This document shows positions 10,811 to 23,300 of a stretch of DNA of 64,000 bases, piece after piece; position 1 is the stretch's first letter, and every line of letters begins with the position of its first letter. The DNA is from Macrostomum hystrix. Taxonomy: Eukaryota > Platyhelminthes > Macrostomidae. The stretch spans positions 6,102,001 through 6,166,000 of the forward strand of contig CATNEN010000011.1 in NCBI GenBank assembly GCA_950097015.1. Direction: 5' to 3'. The notes under the pieces are model-generated. The model worked only from the letters and a program-made list of their open reading frames with translations, had not been told where the DNA came from and did not search any database. The position numbers and the translations under genes are program-made.

Positions 10811-11346
10811 AATCCTAGATATTGGGATCTAGATTTATCCTAGATTTTGGGATCTAGATTCATCCTAGATTTTGGGATCTAGATTTATCCTAGATTTTGG
10901 GATCTAGATTTATCCTAGACTTCGGGATCTAGATTCATCCTAGATTTGGGATCTAGATTTATCCTAGATTTGGGATCTAGACTTATCCTAGATTTGGGAT
11001 CTAGACTTATCCTAGATTTGGGATCTAGACTTATCCTAGATTTTGGGATCTAGACTTATCCTAGATTTGGGATCTAGATTTATCCTAGATTTTGGGATCT
11101 AGACTTATCCTAGATTTTGGGATCTAGACTTATCCTAGATTTGGGAACTAGACTTATCCTAGATTTGGGAACTAGACTTATCCTAGATTTGGGAACTAGA
11201 CTTATCCTAGATTTGGGAACTAGACTTATCCTAGATTTGGGATCTAGATTTATCCTAGATTTGGGATCTAGACTTATCCTAGATTTTGGGATCTAGATTT
11301 AACCTAGATTTGGGAACTAGACTTATCCTAGATTTTGGGATCTAGA
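10811..11346. repeat. 24-25-bp hairpin-forming minisatellite, ~22 copies
   Basis: Unit TTATCCTAGATTTGGGATC plus TAGAT. Each unit contains the inverted pair CTAGAT-(TTGGG)-ATCTAG, so every repeat can fold on itself. Unit-length variants (one T more or less) and a GGGAACTAG subtype occur in runs. Confidence 0.95.
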
Positions 11347-12203
11347 TGATTCTACAAGTCTCTTAAATGCCTCTCATCTTGGCCACATTAATAGTTTTTC
11401 CCAATTCGTGACTAACAAAAAATTATCCCTAATAGCTTGAATTAACATCTAGCGTTGTTCCTTGTCCACCCAGCTGTGCTAAATGCTGGTCTGCAGAGGA
11501 GCGACAAGATTTCATTATTTAATTGCTCCCCAAGCGAACCAACTTATAGTTAGTTTAGAGTCAGGCATGATTTTTCGTGATTAGCGTGCTTGAGAACACC
11601 CGCTGAGAACTGTACCGCACCCTCTCTGAGAACTGTAGTCTCTCTTTTGACAACTCACAATTTCTGGTTGTGTGTACCATAGAAGGCAAAATTGGGAATT
11701 TGGGAAAAATCTCTACTTTTAGTCAAGCAACATTTTGTACGCACCTGTACGCCAATCAGATTTGGACTTCATAAAACATCGATAACTAATATTTCGATAC
11801 ATACCAGTTTAGACTGTCACTGACTGCATTTTCATTTTATAAAAAAGTAAGAGCAACTAAGCAGTATGACATGATGCAACGATAAGTTGAGATTTCCCGC
11901 TTAAATTGTACTCATAAATTGAGTTTGCGAGTCTCACAGATGTTTTTTTATCCACCTGATTGCAATCTGCATTAGTTGAGAATTGCTTTATCGGAAGCGA
12001 TGGCCTACAGTTGGATAGCGAAATTGTTGCTGGGGTCTATACTCATAACTGATGAGCTGACGAATTATCAGTGTAAATCAAGCCAACTACTTGGCATAGA
12101 AATGGATGTCCAAACTGATTGAAAGTAGCGAATTAAACATTTACGAAACGAATTTTTTTAGAATAGTGAAAATACTTAGTAGTAGATAAGTAGTTTAATA
12201 ATT
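11347..12203. other. Spacer, nothing recognised
   Basis: AT-rich single-copy-looking DNA without a supportable exon. Confidence 0.4.
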
Positions 12204-12408
12204 GATTACACCTGTTCAAAATTTGGCTAGATTTGCAGTTGAGTACGACTGTTCAGTCCATGGACTGGACTGGAGGAACACAATTACCACAGCTAGCACT
12301 GGCACCTATTTAAGCAACAAAGAGTTAAAGTGTCTTGGACTGGACATAAATTAATCCAGTGGAGTCGGGAATCGAACCCACGACCTTCAAGTCCGACCCT
12401 TACTGGAA
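12204..12408 (-). mobile_element. SINE-A, head truncated
   Basis: On the minus strand it reads GGGTTCGATTCC (B box), CCACTGGATTAATTT, a degenerate middle, GTCCATGGACTGAACAG and the tail CAGGTGTAATCAAT. The A-box side of the tRNA head is missing. Confidence 0.8.
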
Positions 12409-12462
12409 AAATAAAAGTAGTGCAGTATTATGATTGATTAATTAGTCCTAGCTCGCATTGGT

Positions 12463-12515
12463 GTCTTGGAGTAGACTCGAAGCCAACGAAGAGGCAATTC
12501 TGCCCACACAGAGGT
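12463..12515 (-). mobile_element. SINE-B fragment
   Basis: TAGACTCGAAGCCAACGAAG then AGGCAATTCTGCCCA matches the tail block of the other SINE-B copies. It is too short to be sure of its limits. Confidence 0.45.
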
Positions 12516-13000
12516 CAAAACTGATTTAAGCAGTTGAGCTGTGTCCAACTTTAACAAGCTAAGAGCGTCTTTTGCACGAATATTTCGTGCGGGTTGTAAA
12601 ACACAATGCGGCCCTTAATAAACACGAATAAATATTGAGTCCATGCCTTGTCCACCTGAGTGTTGGAAATCTTTTAACAAGTTAAATTATTGCTGGGGAA
12701 CTATATTGGCCAGTTATAGGGAGTCATAAAAAACTATTTTCCATGCCCCAAAATTGGCCAAATCCCTTGTTTTCGAGTATATAGCCTTTTAAAAAGCAGT
12801 GTTTGAGCAATCCTTTGGAATCGTAAAATAATATTATAGTTAGCACAGGAGTTCATTGCAGGTGTTCTTAGTTTGCTCTTTTGCAACCAGAAATTGCTAA
12901 ATACTATTTTTGCAACTTCGGGAATCGCTTTGCCATACAATCGTAATTAGTTTGAAACTTAAGCAACCCTTTCCTCATCTCTGCCTTCGTCTCACTCTCC
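12516..13000. other. Spacer, nothing recognised
   Basis: AT-rich sequence. A 68-codon minus-strand frame here shows no known domain. Confidence 0.4.
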
Positions 13001-13648
13001 CTCTCCTCCTGCTCTTCCCTCTCCTCCTGCTATTCCCTGTCCTTCTGCTATTCCCTGTCCTCCTGCTTTTCCCTGTCCTCCTGCTTTTCCCTGTCCTCCT
13101 GCTTTTCCCTGTCCTCCTGCTTTTCCCTGTCCTCCTGCTTTTCCCTGTCCTCCTGCTTTTCCCTGTCCTTCTGCTTTTCCCTGCCCTTCTGCTTTTCCCT
13201 GTCCTTCTGCTTTTCCCTGTCCTCCTGCTTTTCCCTGTCCTTCTGCTTTTCCCTGTCCTTCTGCTTTTCCCTGTCCTCCTGCTTTTCCCTGTCCTTCTGC
13301 TTTTCCCTGTCCTCCTGCTTTTCCCTGTCCTTCTGCTTTTCCCTGTCCTTCTGCTTTTCCCTGCCCTTCTGCTTTTCCCTGTCCTTCTGCTTTTCCCTGT
13401 CCTTCTGCTTTTCCCTGTCCTCCTGCTTTTCCCTGTCCTCCTGCTTTTCCCTGCCCTTCTGCTTTTCCCTGTCCTCCTGCTTTTCCCTCTCCTCCTGCTT
13501 TTCCCTCTCCTCCTGCTTTTCCCTGTCCTCCTGCTTTTCCCTGTCCTCCTGCTTTTCCCTGTCCTCCTGCTTTTCCCTGTCCTTCTGCTTTTCCCTGTCC
13601 TCCTGCTTTTCCCTGTCCTCCTGCTTTTCCCTGTCCTCCTGCTTTTCT
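13001..13648. repeat. 18-bp pyrimidine minisatellite, ~36 copies
   Basis: Unit TTCCCTGTCCTCCTGCTT with CTT/CTC and GTC/GCC variants. As 18 is a multiple of three, it stays open in both directions and yields false frames (LLLFPV and EKQEDR peptides). Confidence 0.95.
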
Positions 13649-14160
13649 TTCTCCCTTTCTCCCTCCTCTCTATATCCCAACCATTTCACAAGGCCAAGCG
13701 GGTTCCAATTTTCCTCTTCTGCACAAAGCAAAATCGGCCCGAAACTCAAAAGCCTCAGCATCGACTATGGATATAACAGTTGGCCATGGCGAGTCTGTCA
13801 TTCACAATTATTCGCCATTGGGGAGCAGCCGACCCTGTATTCCCAGATCTCCGTGCGAGCACGGAGAATGAAAATAAACAGGTTCAAAGCAATATTCCTT
13901 ATCTCAAACAGCACTCAGTTGTGAGCACATCCACAGAGACGTCAAACTTCTGGTCTACTAATTTGCATACGAGAGGAATAATGAAAGATTCTATTCTTCC
14001 AATATTTCTTCAGCCATTCTTAATGCGTTGAGCAACTCAACCTTTGAGTCGGAGGGGCCAATAAATGGCGGTGGCACCTGTCCACGAATTGTTTTGATTG
14101 ATTCCCAAGGACTCAGCTACGCATTAAGTTGGAGGACGCAACACTCACAGTTCTTGGGAA
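13649..14160. other. Spacer, nothing recognised
   Basis: Mixed-composition DNA between two arrays. No splice-flanked exon is apparent. Confidence 0.4.
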
Positions 14161-16505
14161 ATTGCTGAGGCAGTGAGGGATGGGGTGTGGGGAAATGGCT
14201 GAGGCAGTGAAGGATGGGGTGTGGGGAAATGGCTGAGGCAGTGAGGGATGGGGTGTGGGGAAATGGCTGAGGCAGTGAGGGATGGGGTGTGGGGAAATGG
14301 CTGAGGCAGTGAAGGATGGGGTGTGGGGAAATGGCTGAGGCAGTGAGGGATGGGGTGTGGGGAAATGGCTGAGGAAGTGAGGGATGGGGTGTGGGGAAAT
14401 GGCTGAGGCAGTGAAGGATGGGGTGTGGGGAAATGGCTGAGGAAGTGAGGGATGGGGTGTGGGGAAATGGCTGAGGCAGTGAAGGATGGGGTGTGGGGAA
14501 ATGGCTGAGGCAGTGAAGGATGGGGTGTGGGGAAATGGCTGAGGAAGTGAGGGATGGGGTGTGGGGAAATGGCTGAGGCAGTGAAGGATGGGGTGTGGGG
14601 AAATGGCTGAGGAAGTGAGGGATGGGGTGTGGGGAAATGGCTGAGGAAGTGAAGGATGGGGTGTGGGGAAATGGCTGAGGCAGTGAAGGATGGGGTGTGG
14701 GGAAATGGCTGAGGCAGTGAAGGATGGGGTGTGGGGAAATGGCTGAGGAAGTGAAGGATGGGGTGTGGGGAAATGGCTGAGGCAGTGGGGGATGGGGTGT
14801 GGGGAAATGGCTGAGGCAGTGAGGGATGGGGTGTGGGGAAATGGCTGAGGCAGTGAGGGATGGGGTGTGGGGAAATGGCTGAGGAAGTGAGGGATGGGGT
14901 GTGGGGAAATGGCTGAGGCAGTGAGGGATGGGGTGTGGGGAAATGGCTGAGGCAGTGAGGGATGGGGTGTGGGGAAATGGCTGAGGCAGTGAAGGATGGG
15001 GTGTGGGGAAATGGCTGAGGCAGTGGGGGATGGGGTGTGGGGAAATGGCTGAGGCAGTGAGGGATGGGGTGTGGGGAAATGGCTGAGGCAGTGAGGGATG
15101 GGGTGTGGGGAAATGGCTGAGGAAGTGAGGGATGGGGTGTGGGGAAATGGCTGAGGCAGTGAGGGATGGGGTGTGGGGAAATGGCTGAGGCAGTGAGGGA
15201 TGGGGTGTGGGGAAATGGCTGAGGAAGTGAAGGATGGGGTGTGGGGAAATGGCTGAGGAAGTGAGGGATGGGGTGTGGGGAAATGGCTGAGGCAGTGAAG
15301 GATGGGGTGTGGGGAAATGGCTGAGGCAGTGAGGGATGGGGTGTGGGGAAATGGCTGAGGCAGTGAGGGATGGGGTGTGGGGAAATGGCTGAGGCAGTGA
15401 GGGATGGGGTGTGGGGAAATGGCTGAGGAAGTGAAGGATGGGGTGTGGGGAAATGGCTGAGGAAGTGAGGGATGGGGTGTGGGGAAATGGCTGAGGCAGT
15501 GAAGGATGGGGTGTGGGGAAATGGCTGAGGCAGTGAGGGATGGGGTGTGGGGAAATGGCTGAGGCAGTGAGGGATGGGGTGTGGGGAAATGGCTGAGGCA
15601 GTGAAGGATGGGGTGTGGGGAAATGGCTGAGGCAGTGAGGGATGGGGTGTGGGGAAATGGCTGAGGAAGTGAGGGATGGGGTGTGGGGAAATGGCTGAGG
15701 CAGTGAAGGATGGGGTGTGGGGAAATGGCTGAGGAAGTGAGGGATGGGGTGTGGGGAAATGGCTGAGGCAGTGAAGGATGGGGTGTGGGGAAATGGCTGA
15801 GGCAGTGAAGGATGGGGTGTGGGGAAATGGCTGAGGAAGTGAGGGATGGGGTGTGGGGAAATGGCTGAGGCAGTGAAGGATGGGGTGTGGGGAAATGGCT
15901 GAGGAAGTGAAGGATGGGGTGTGGGGAAATGGCTGAGGCAGTGAGGGATGGGGTGTGTGGAAATGGCTGAGGCAGTGAAGGATGGGGTGTGGGGAAATGG
16001 CTGAGGAAGTGAAGGATGGGGTGTGGGGAAATGGCTGAGGCAGTGGGGGATGGGGTGTGGGGAAATGGCTGAGGCAGTGAGGGATGGGGTGTGGGGAAAT
16101 GGCTGAGGCAGTGAGGGATGGGGTGTGGGGAAATGGCTGAGGAAGTGAGGGATGGGGTGTGGGGAAATGGCTGAGGCAGTGAGGGATGGGGTGTGGGGAA
16201 ATGGCTGAGGCAGTGAAGGATGGGGTGTGGGGAAATGGCTGAGGCAGTGAAGGATGGGGTGTGGGGAAATGGCTGAGGCAGTGAAGGATGGGGTGTGGGG
16301 AAATGGCTGAGGCAGTGAGGGATGGGGTGTGGGGAAATGGCTGAGGCAGTGAAGGATGGGGTGTGGGGAAATGGCTGAGGCAGTGAAGGATGGGGTGTGG
16401 GGAAATGGCTGAGGCAGTGAAGGATGGGGTGTGGGGAAATGGCTGAGGCAGTGAAGGATGGGGTGTGGGGAAATGGCTGGGGAAGTGAAGGATGGGGTGT
16501 GGGTA
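14161..16505. repeat. 34-bp G-rich minisatellite, ~69 copies
   Basis: Unit GGGATGGGGTGTGGGGAAAT plus GGCTGAGGCAGTGA. Nearly all variation falls at two places: GCAGTG versus GAAGTG, and GAAGG, GAGGG or GGGGG. The G runs GGG, GGGG, GGGG with short loops make the plus strand a G-quadruplex candidate. Runs of unit types recur as blocks. Confidence 0.97.
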
Positions 16506-17316
16506 AATTACTGTGGCGCGGAAGAGTCGGGTAAGGAAAATGAAATAAGTTTTAGCCTAATCGATAATAAATCATTGAGTCCTGCAGATTTGAGGTAAAT
16601 GACTCAAATCATTGAGTCCTGCAGATTTGGACTCCATATTGCTGATCGCAAATATATAAAAAACGCCGTCAACCTTTGGCCGAGCAAAAGCAAACAGTTT
16701 CCCAAATACAAAAATCTGTCAAGAAAATTCGGTGACATTTGGCTATTTTTCGAGGATCTCCAGTCAGCTGATAGTGCTAAATTTAATCGATGAAGCGTTG
16801 AAACTTTCTGAGAAAAGCCAGCAAACAGAAGCCAGCACTCCGCACTGGAAGATATGAAAATGGGAGACACATTTTTTTGGCCGCCATTAGCCGGTTGATA
16901 AGAGAGCAATTGGTGATTCCTCTGCTTTCAATATTTGCCCGTCCAGCGCAGTTTAGAGTTCGCACGCCTTGATTTGGCTGGCGACCCCGTGCTTGCATGC
17001 GGTGGGCCCAGTGTCCACTCAGCGCCGATTCAAGCCCATCTGGCACCGAGTTCTTTTGCTTTATTTCCCCATTCCCAGCTGATAATAAACTATTTCCCTC
17101 GTCTCTTTAACTGGTCAGTTATTTCTCACGTTACTTTTTTGTTAAAATCTGGAGCGACACTTAAAGAAATACAGAATTACATTTTCTGTCATCAAGGTTC
17201 ACTTGACTTGACAGCTTCATTCTGGCTGTCACGTGCCATGGTCACGTGACAGCGGCTATTGGAGCTGCGAGACGACAATTGCTTTACTGAGAGAATAGAA
17301 TATCATCGTTAACGGA
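16506..17316. other. Spacer with regulatory-looking patch
   Basis: A short direct repeat (AATCATTGAGTCCTGCAGAT twice, 16570-16628) and the E-box palindrome at 17226 are the only structures I can support. A minus-strand TAATGGCGGCC near 16890 resembles a YY1 site. No exon recognised. Confidence 0.4.
17226..17252. promoter_or_regulatory. Twin CACGTG E-boxes in an inverted repeat, next to a CCAAT box
   Basis: Arms CTGTCACGTG and CACGTGACAG flank a 7-nt centre (CCATGGT), giving two TCACGTG-type sites for bHLH-Zip factors (USF/MITF/TFE class) or CLOCK-like factors. A reverse CCAAT box (ATTGG) follows at 17259-17263. Regulatory function is inferred. Confidence 0.4.
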
Positions 17317-18535
17317 AGATCTCATGTCCATCTCTCACTATAGATCTCATGTACATCTCTCACTATAGATCTCATGTACATCTCTCACTATAGATCTCAT
17401 GTCCATCTCTCACTATAGATCTCATGTACATCTCTCACTATAGATCTCATGTCCATCTCTCACTATAGATCTCATGTACATCTCTCACTATAGATCTCAT
17501 GTACATCTCTCACTATAGATCTCATGTCCATCTCTCACTATAGATCTCATGTACATCTCTCACTATAGATCTCATGTCCATCTCTCACTATAGATCTCAT
17601 GTCCATCTCTCACTATAGATCTCATGTCCATCTCTCACTATAGATCTCATGTACATCTCTCACTATAGATCTCATGCACATCTCTCACTATAGATCTCAT
17701 GTACATCTCTCACTATAGATCTCATGTACATCTCTCACTATAGATCTCATGTCCATCTCTCACTATAGATCTCATGTCCATCTCTCACTATAGATCTCAT
17801 GTACATCTCTCACTATAGATCTCATGTACATCTCTCACTATAGATCTCATGTACATCTCTCACTATAGATCTCATGTACATCTCTCACTATAGATCTCAT
17901 TTACATCTCTCACTATAGATCTCATGTACATCTCTCACTATAGATCTCATGTACATCTCTCACTATAGATCTCATGTACATCTCTCACTATAGATCTCAT
18001 TTACATCTCTCACTATAGATCTCATGCGCATCTCTCACTATAGATCTCATGTACATCTCTCACTATAGATCTCATGCACATCTCTCACTATAGATCTCAT
18101 GCACATCTCTCACTATAGATCTCATGTACATCTCTCACTATAGATCTCATGTACATCTCTCACTATAGATCTCATGTACATCTCTCACTATAGATCTCAT
18201 GCACATCTCTCACTATAGATCTCATGCGCATCTCTCACTATAGATCTCATGTACATCTCTCACTATAGATCTCATGCACATCTCTCACTATAGATCTCAT
18301 GTACATCTCTCACTATAGATCTCATTTACATCTCTCACTATAGATCTCATGCGCATCTCTCACTATAGATCTCATGTACATCTCTCACTATAGATCTCAT
18401 GCACATCTCTCACTATAGATCTAATGTACATCTCTCACTATAGATCTCATGTACAACTCTCACTATAGATCTCATGCACATCTCTCACTATAGATCTCAT
18501 GTACATCTCTCACTATAGATCTCATGTACATCTCA
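17317..18535. repeat. 25-bp minisatellite, ~49 copies
   Basis: Unit TAGATCTCATGTACATCTCT plus CACTA. The variable triplet reads TAC, TCC, CAC or CGC after ATG (or TTAC). Identity outside that triplet is almost complete, so homogenisation is recent. Confidence 0.97.
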
Positions 18536-18649
18536 TATCGGTCGATCTCACGTCCAATTCTCACGCGGTAGATCTCCTGTACATGTACATCTTATGTCTG
18601 TTTCTCACGGTAGATCTTAAGTACATCTTAGTCTCACGGTAGATGTCAT

Positions 18650-19413
18650 GTCCTTCTCTCACAGTAGATCTCGTGTCCATTTCTCACAGTAGATCTCGTG
18701 TCCATTTCTCACAGTAGATCTCGTGTCCATCTCTCACAGTAGATCTCGTGTCCATTTCTCACAGTAGATCTCATGTCCATCTCTCACAGTAGATCTCGTG
18801 TCCATCTCTCACAGTAGATCTCGTGTCCATTTCTCACAGTAGATCTCATGTCCATCTCTCACAGTAGATCTCGTGTCCATTTCTCACAGTAGATCTCATG
18901 TCCATCTCTCACAGTAGATCTCGTGTCCATTTCTCACAGTAGATCTCGTGTCCATTTCTCACAGTAGATCTCGTGTCTATCTCTCACAGTAGATCTCGTG
19001 TCCATTTCTCACAGTAGATCTCATGTCCATCTCTCACAGTAGATCTCGTGTCCATTTCTCACAGTAGATCTCGTGTCCATTTCTCACAGTAGATCTCGTG
19101 TCCATCTCTAACAGTAGATCTCGTGTCCATTTCTCACAGTAGATCTCGTGTCCATTTCTCACAGTAGATCTCGTGTCCATTTCTCACAGTAGATCTCGTG
19201 TCCATTTCTCACAGTAGATCTCGTGTCCATTTCTCACAGTAGATCTCGTGTCCATTTCTCACAGTAGATCTCGTGTCCATTTCTCACAGTAGATCTCGTG
19301 TCCATCTCTCACAGTAGATCTCGTGTCCATTTCTCACAGTAGATCTCGTGTCCATTTCTCACAGTAGATCTCGTGTCCATCTCTCACAGTAGATCTCGTG
19401 TCCATTTCTCACG
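18650..19413. repeat. 25-bp minisatellite, sister family, ~30 copies
   Basis: Unit TAGATCTCGTGTCCATTTCT plus CACAG. It differs from the preceding array at fixed positions (CACTA to CACAG, CATG to CGTG). About 115 bp of degenerate intermediate units joins the two blocks. Confidence 0.97.
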
Positions 19414-20375
19414 GTTGGTCTAATCTCCACGCCCAAAACTATAAGCCATTTGTTAATCCAAATAGCACAAAGAACAACAAAGACAAGAAATTTTAATCAA
19501 AAAGTTTAAAGGGCTAAGGGAGCAGGTCCAATTAATAGCTCAAATGAGATATTAGGTAATATATTTTAGTGACAAGCAAGCGAAAGCAATAATAATTAAT
19601 ATTGTTGTGCCGGCTTTACCAAATTGATATAGTTACTTTGCTTAGAGAAAAAAAGCAAAACAATAATTTTTAAGAAAACTATAAAGCATAAGAATAAGTG
19701 GTGGTGACGATGAAGCTAAATATGGGGATTCTAAAAAACATCCAAAGAAAACAAAAAGATCTTGATGCATTATATAAAAAACTCCCTAAAAATATTATTT
19801 TTGTTAGTGCTAGATAAAAAAAGCGCGCAATATCGGCGCAGGCCTACTGTAAGTAGCGCGAACAGAATTTTACCGATTTTTTGTCGTTTTAGCAGCTAAA
19901 AATGTATGAAAACAGCGAAGCAAACGAATCGTAACATTTCTACGCATTTAATCAGCTTTTTGTTGTTTTAATGAACTAGTATTATTTCTAGGAAATATAA
20001 ACTTTCTTGTTTTTTTCTTCAGACGACTACAAAAAAGCGGGACGAATATTTATTTAGAGACTTACGAAAGATGACGAAGAAAAGTTTTATTTTTGTTATA
20101 AATGAACGAAACTAATAAGTTTTGAAATCCTCTCCGTTTCTCGTCTCCCACTTAAGTTTATAGCAGAATAAATAGTTTTGTTTAAAACTAACAAATACGA
20201 AGAATGCTAAACGAAATAACCGAGACAGAGAGGATTCTCACTAGTAAATTATTTTATTAGGAGTAAATAGTAGATAATGAACAATAAGCTAGTTGAAGTG
20301 TTTCGTTACTGATTAGAAGCGAGTCAGGTCAGCTCACCAGTAGGCGGGAATTGGTGGGTAGTAGGCATTAACAGG
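19414..20375. other. Alpha-spectrin 3' UTR / flank
   Basis: AT-rich. Several minus-strand AATAAA motifs occur (for example near 20250 and 20050), any of which could end the spectrin mRNA. No other feature is seen. Confidence 0.45.
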
Positions 20376-23300
20376 TCAGTTCTGGAACACATTCAGCGTG
20401 AACTTCTGGTAGTTGTAGGCGTCGGGAACGGATCGGCCGTTCGGGTCGACGTACGGCTCCATGCTCCTGACGCAGTAGTCGGCCTGGGCCTTGGGCAGCG
20501 AGCTGTACAGCTCGTCCCGGGTGATGTAGGGCCTGCCCTCGCGGCACAGAGCTTTGAAGGCCTCTTCAACGTCCAGTCGGGAGGAGACATTCTCGGTCTC
20601 CTTGGCGATCATGTAGTTGATGAATTCTTGCATTTCAACGTGACCGCTGCGGTTGGGGTCGACCCGAGCCATGACCGCGTCGAAGACAGCGTCGCTTTCT
20701 TCGCCGAATTTCAGGTCGTGCCCGAGAGCCAGCAGGCACTGCTTGAATTCGCGCTTATCCAGCCGGCCGGAGTTGTCCTTGTCGAAGTGCTTGAACATCA
20801 TGATGTACTCGCGCTTGACATCGTCCGGCACTCCGGCCTGCTGCAGGGCAAGGATAGTCTGCTCCAGACTGTGCTGCATTCGCATAGCCAGCTGGTCTAG
20901 CTGGTCCCAGGCTTGGCTAAGCGACACGGCCGAATGGCTGGTGTACTGATTCTCCAGAATCATCTCGTTCTCAAGCGATGTTGTCCACTGGTTGATGTCC
21001 TTCAGGTCCTGCTTGCGAGCGCGAATGTCAACGGAGGCCTCCTTGATGCGCTGAAGCTGGGCCTCGTAGTTCAGGTCCTCCTGGGTGCTGATGCTCAGCA
21101 TGGCCCGGCGAGTGGTCTCAACCTTGATACGAATTAGATAAATAATAGTTGCTATGTGCTTGCTACTCTACTTATAGAACTGGATGAGTAGTATAATGAG
21201 AATTCAGACATTATATTATGGACCTGAATCGTGATTTTAAACTCAGCTACAACCAGCTACTCAGTAGTTATCCTATATCTACTAAGTAAATCCTTCAGCA
21301 ACTCAGTAAATCCATCAGCTACTCAGTAAATCCTTCAGCTGCTCAGTAAATCCATCAGCTACTCAGTAAATCCATCAGCTACTCAGTAAATCCATCAGCT
21401 ACTCAGTAAATCCATCAGCTACTCAGTAAATCCATCAGCTACTCAGTAAATCCATCAGCTACTCAGTAAATCCATCAGCTACTCAGTAAATCCATCAGCT
21501 ACTCAGTAAATCCATCAGCTACTCAGTAAATCCATCAGCTACTCAGTAAATCCATCAGCTACTCAGTAAATCCATCAGCTACTCAGTAAATCCATCAGCT
21601 ACTCAGTAAATCCATCAGCTACTCAGTAAATCCATCAGCTACTCAGTAAATCCTTCAGCTGCTCAGTAAATCCATCAGCTACTCAGTAAATCCATCAGAT
21701 TCTCAGTAAATCCTTCAGCTGCTCAGTCCAACTCACCCAGTCGTGGAACTTGTTGGCGATGTTGGCGAAGCTCTTGCGGAACTCCTCCTTCCGCTCCTGG
21801 TTCTTGAGTTCGGCCTGCAGCTCCCGGTCGCGGTTCACAATGATAGCCTTGAGGTTCTCCCAGGTGCTCTGGATGTTCTCCATGGTGTACCAGGTGTAGG
21901 GGTTCAGGGTGACAGCGAACTCCTTGATCTCCTTGTCCAGCTTCTCCAGACTCTTGTAGCGCTCCTCGGAGTCCTTCAGCGACACCTTGAAGCGCTCGTG
22001 ATGCTCCCGAAGCTTCTTGACCTCCTCCAGAGAGTTGCACTGCACGGGATCCAGCAGGTCCTCTTCGGCGTTTTCGTACCAGGAGTTGAAGGCCGAAGCC
22101 TCCTTGGCGAACTGCAGGAATAGATCTTCGACGTGCTTGTAGCGCTTCTCCAGATCCTTCAGCTGGTCCCGCCTGGCTGAGGAGCCCTTCTTCAGGCCCT
22201 CCCAGCGTTGGAGCACAAAGTTCAGGCGCCGGTTGATGGCCTCGGTCTGGTCGTGCTTGGCCTCGACTAGCTGGTCGCGCAGTGACGAGATGCTCTGAAT
22301 ACCCTCCTTCTCGAAGGCCTGCGACATTGTGAGAATGTAGGTTTCTTACAATTGTCACTGAGTTTTGAGCTCCAGTTTTCAGAATTTTCACAGTGACCCT
22401 TCATGTGAACCTTCACACCCTTCACCTGAACCAACACACCTTTCACCTGAACCAACACACCTTTCACCTGAACCAACACACCCTTCACCTGAACCTACAC
22501 ACCTTTCACCTGAACCTACACACCCTTCACCTGAACCTACACACTCTTCACCTGAACCTACACACCATTCACCTGAACCTACACACCCTTCACCTGAACC
22601 AACACACCTTTCACCTGAACCTACACACCCTTCACCTGAACCTACACACTCTTCACCTGAACCTACACACCTTTCACCTGAACCTACACACCATTCACCT
22701 GAACCTACACACTCTTCACCTGAACCTACACACCCTTCACCTGAACCTACACACCATTCACCTGAACCTACACACTCTTCACCTTAACCTACACACCCTT
22801 CGCCTGAACCAACACACCTTTCACCTGAACCTACACACCATTCACCTGAACCTACACACTCTTCACCTGAACCTACACACTCTTCACCTGAACCTACACA
22901 CCATTCACCTGAACCTACACACTCTTCACCTGAACCTACACACTCTTCACCTGAACCTACACACCCTTCACCTGAACCTACACACTCTTCACCTTAACCT
23001 ACACACCCTTCGCCTGAACCAACACACCCTTCACCTGAACCTACACACCATTCACCTGAACCTACACACTCTTCACCTGAACCTACACACTCTTCACCTG
23101 AACCTACACACCCTTCACCTGAACCTACACACCATTCACCTGAACCTACACACCATTCACCTGAACCTACACACCTTTCACCTGAACCAACACACCCTTC
23201 ACCTGAACCTACACACCCTTCACCTGAACCTACACACCCTTGATAAGGACAACCTCACACCTGAGAAGCCTTCATCCCCAGCTTACCTGTAGACCAGCAT

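Noticed and set aside
12910-13776. Long frames giving LLLFPV and EKQEDR repeat proteins on the two strands
   Set aside because: An 18-bp unit keeps several frames open on both strands. There is no splice or start context, so array translation is the simpler reading.
17317-19413. CRISPR-like array
   Set aside because: Units are head-to-tail with no distinct spacers, and the DNA is clearly animal.
22393-23292. 299-codon frame with LHTLHLN repeats
   Set aside because: Lies inside spectrin intron 10 and is the 21-bp array read on the antisense strand.
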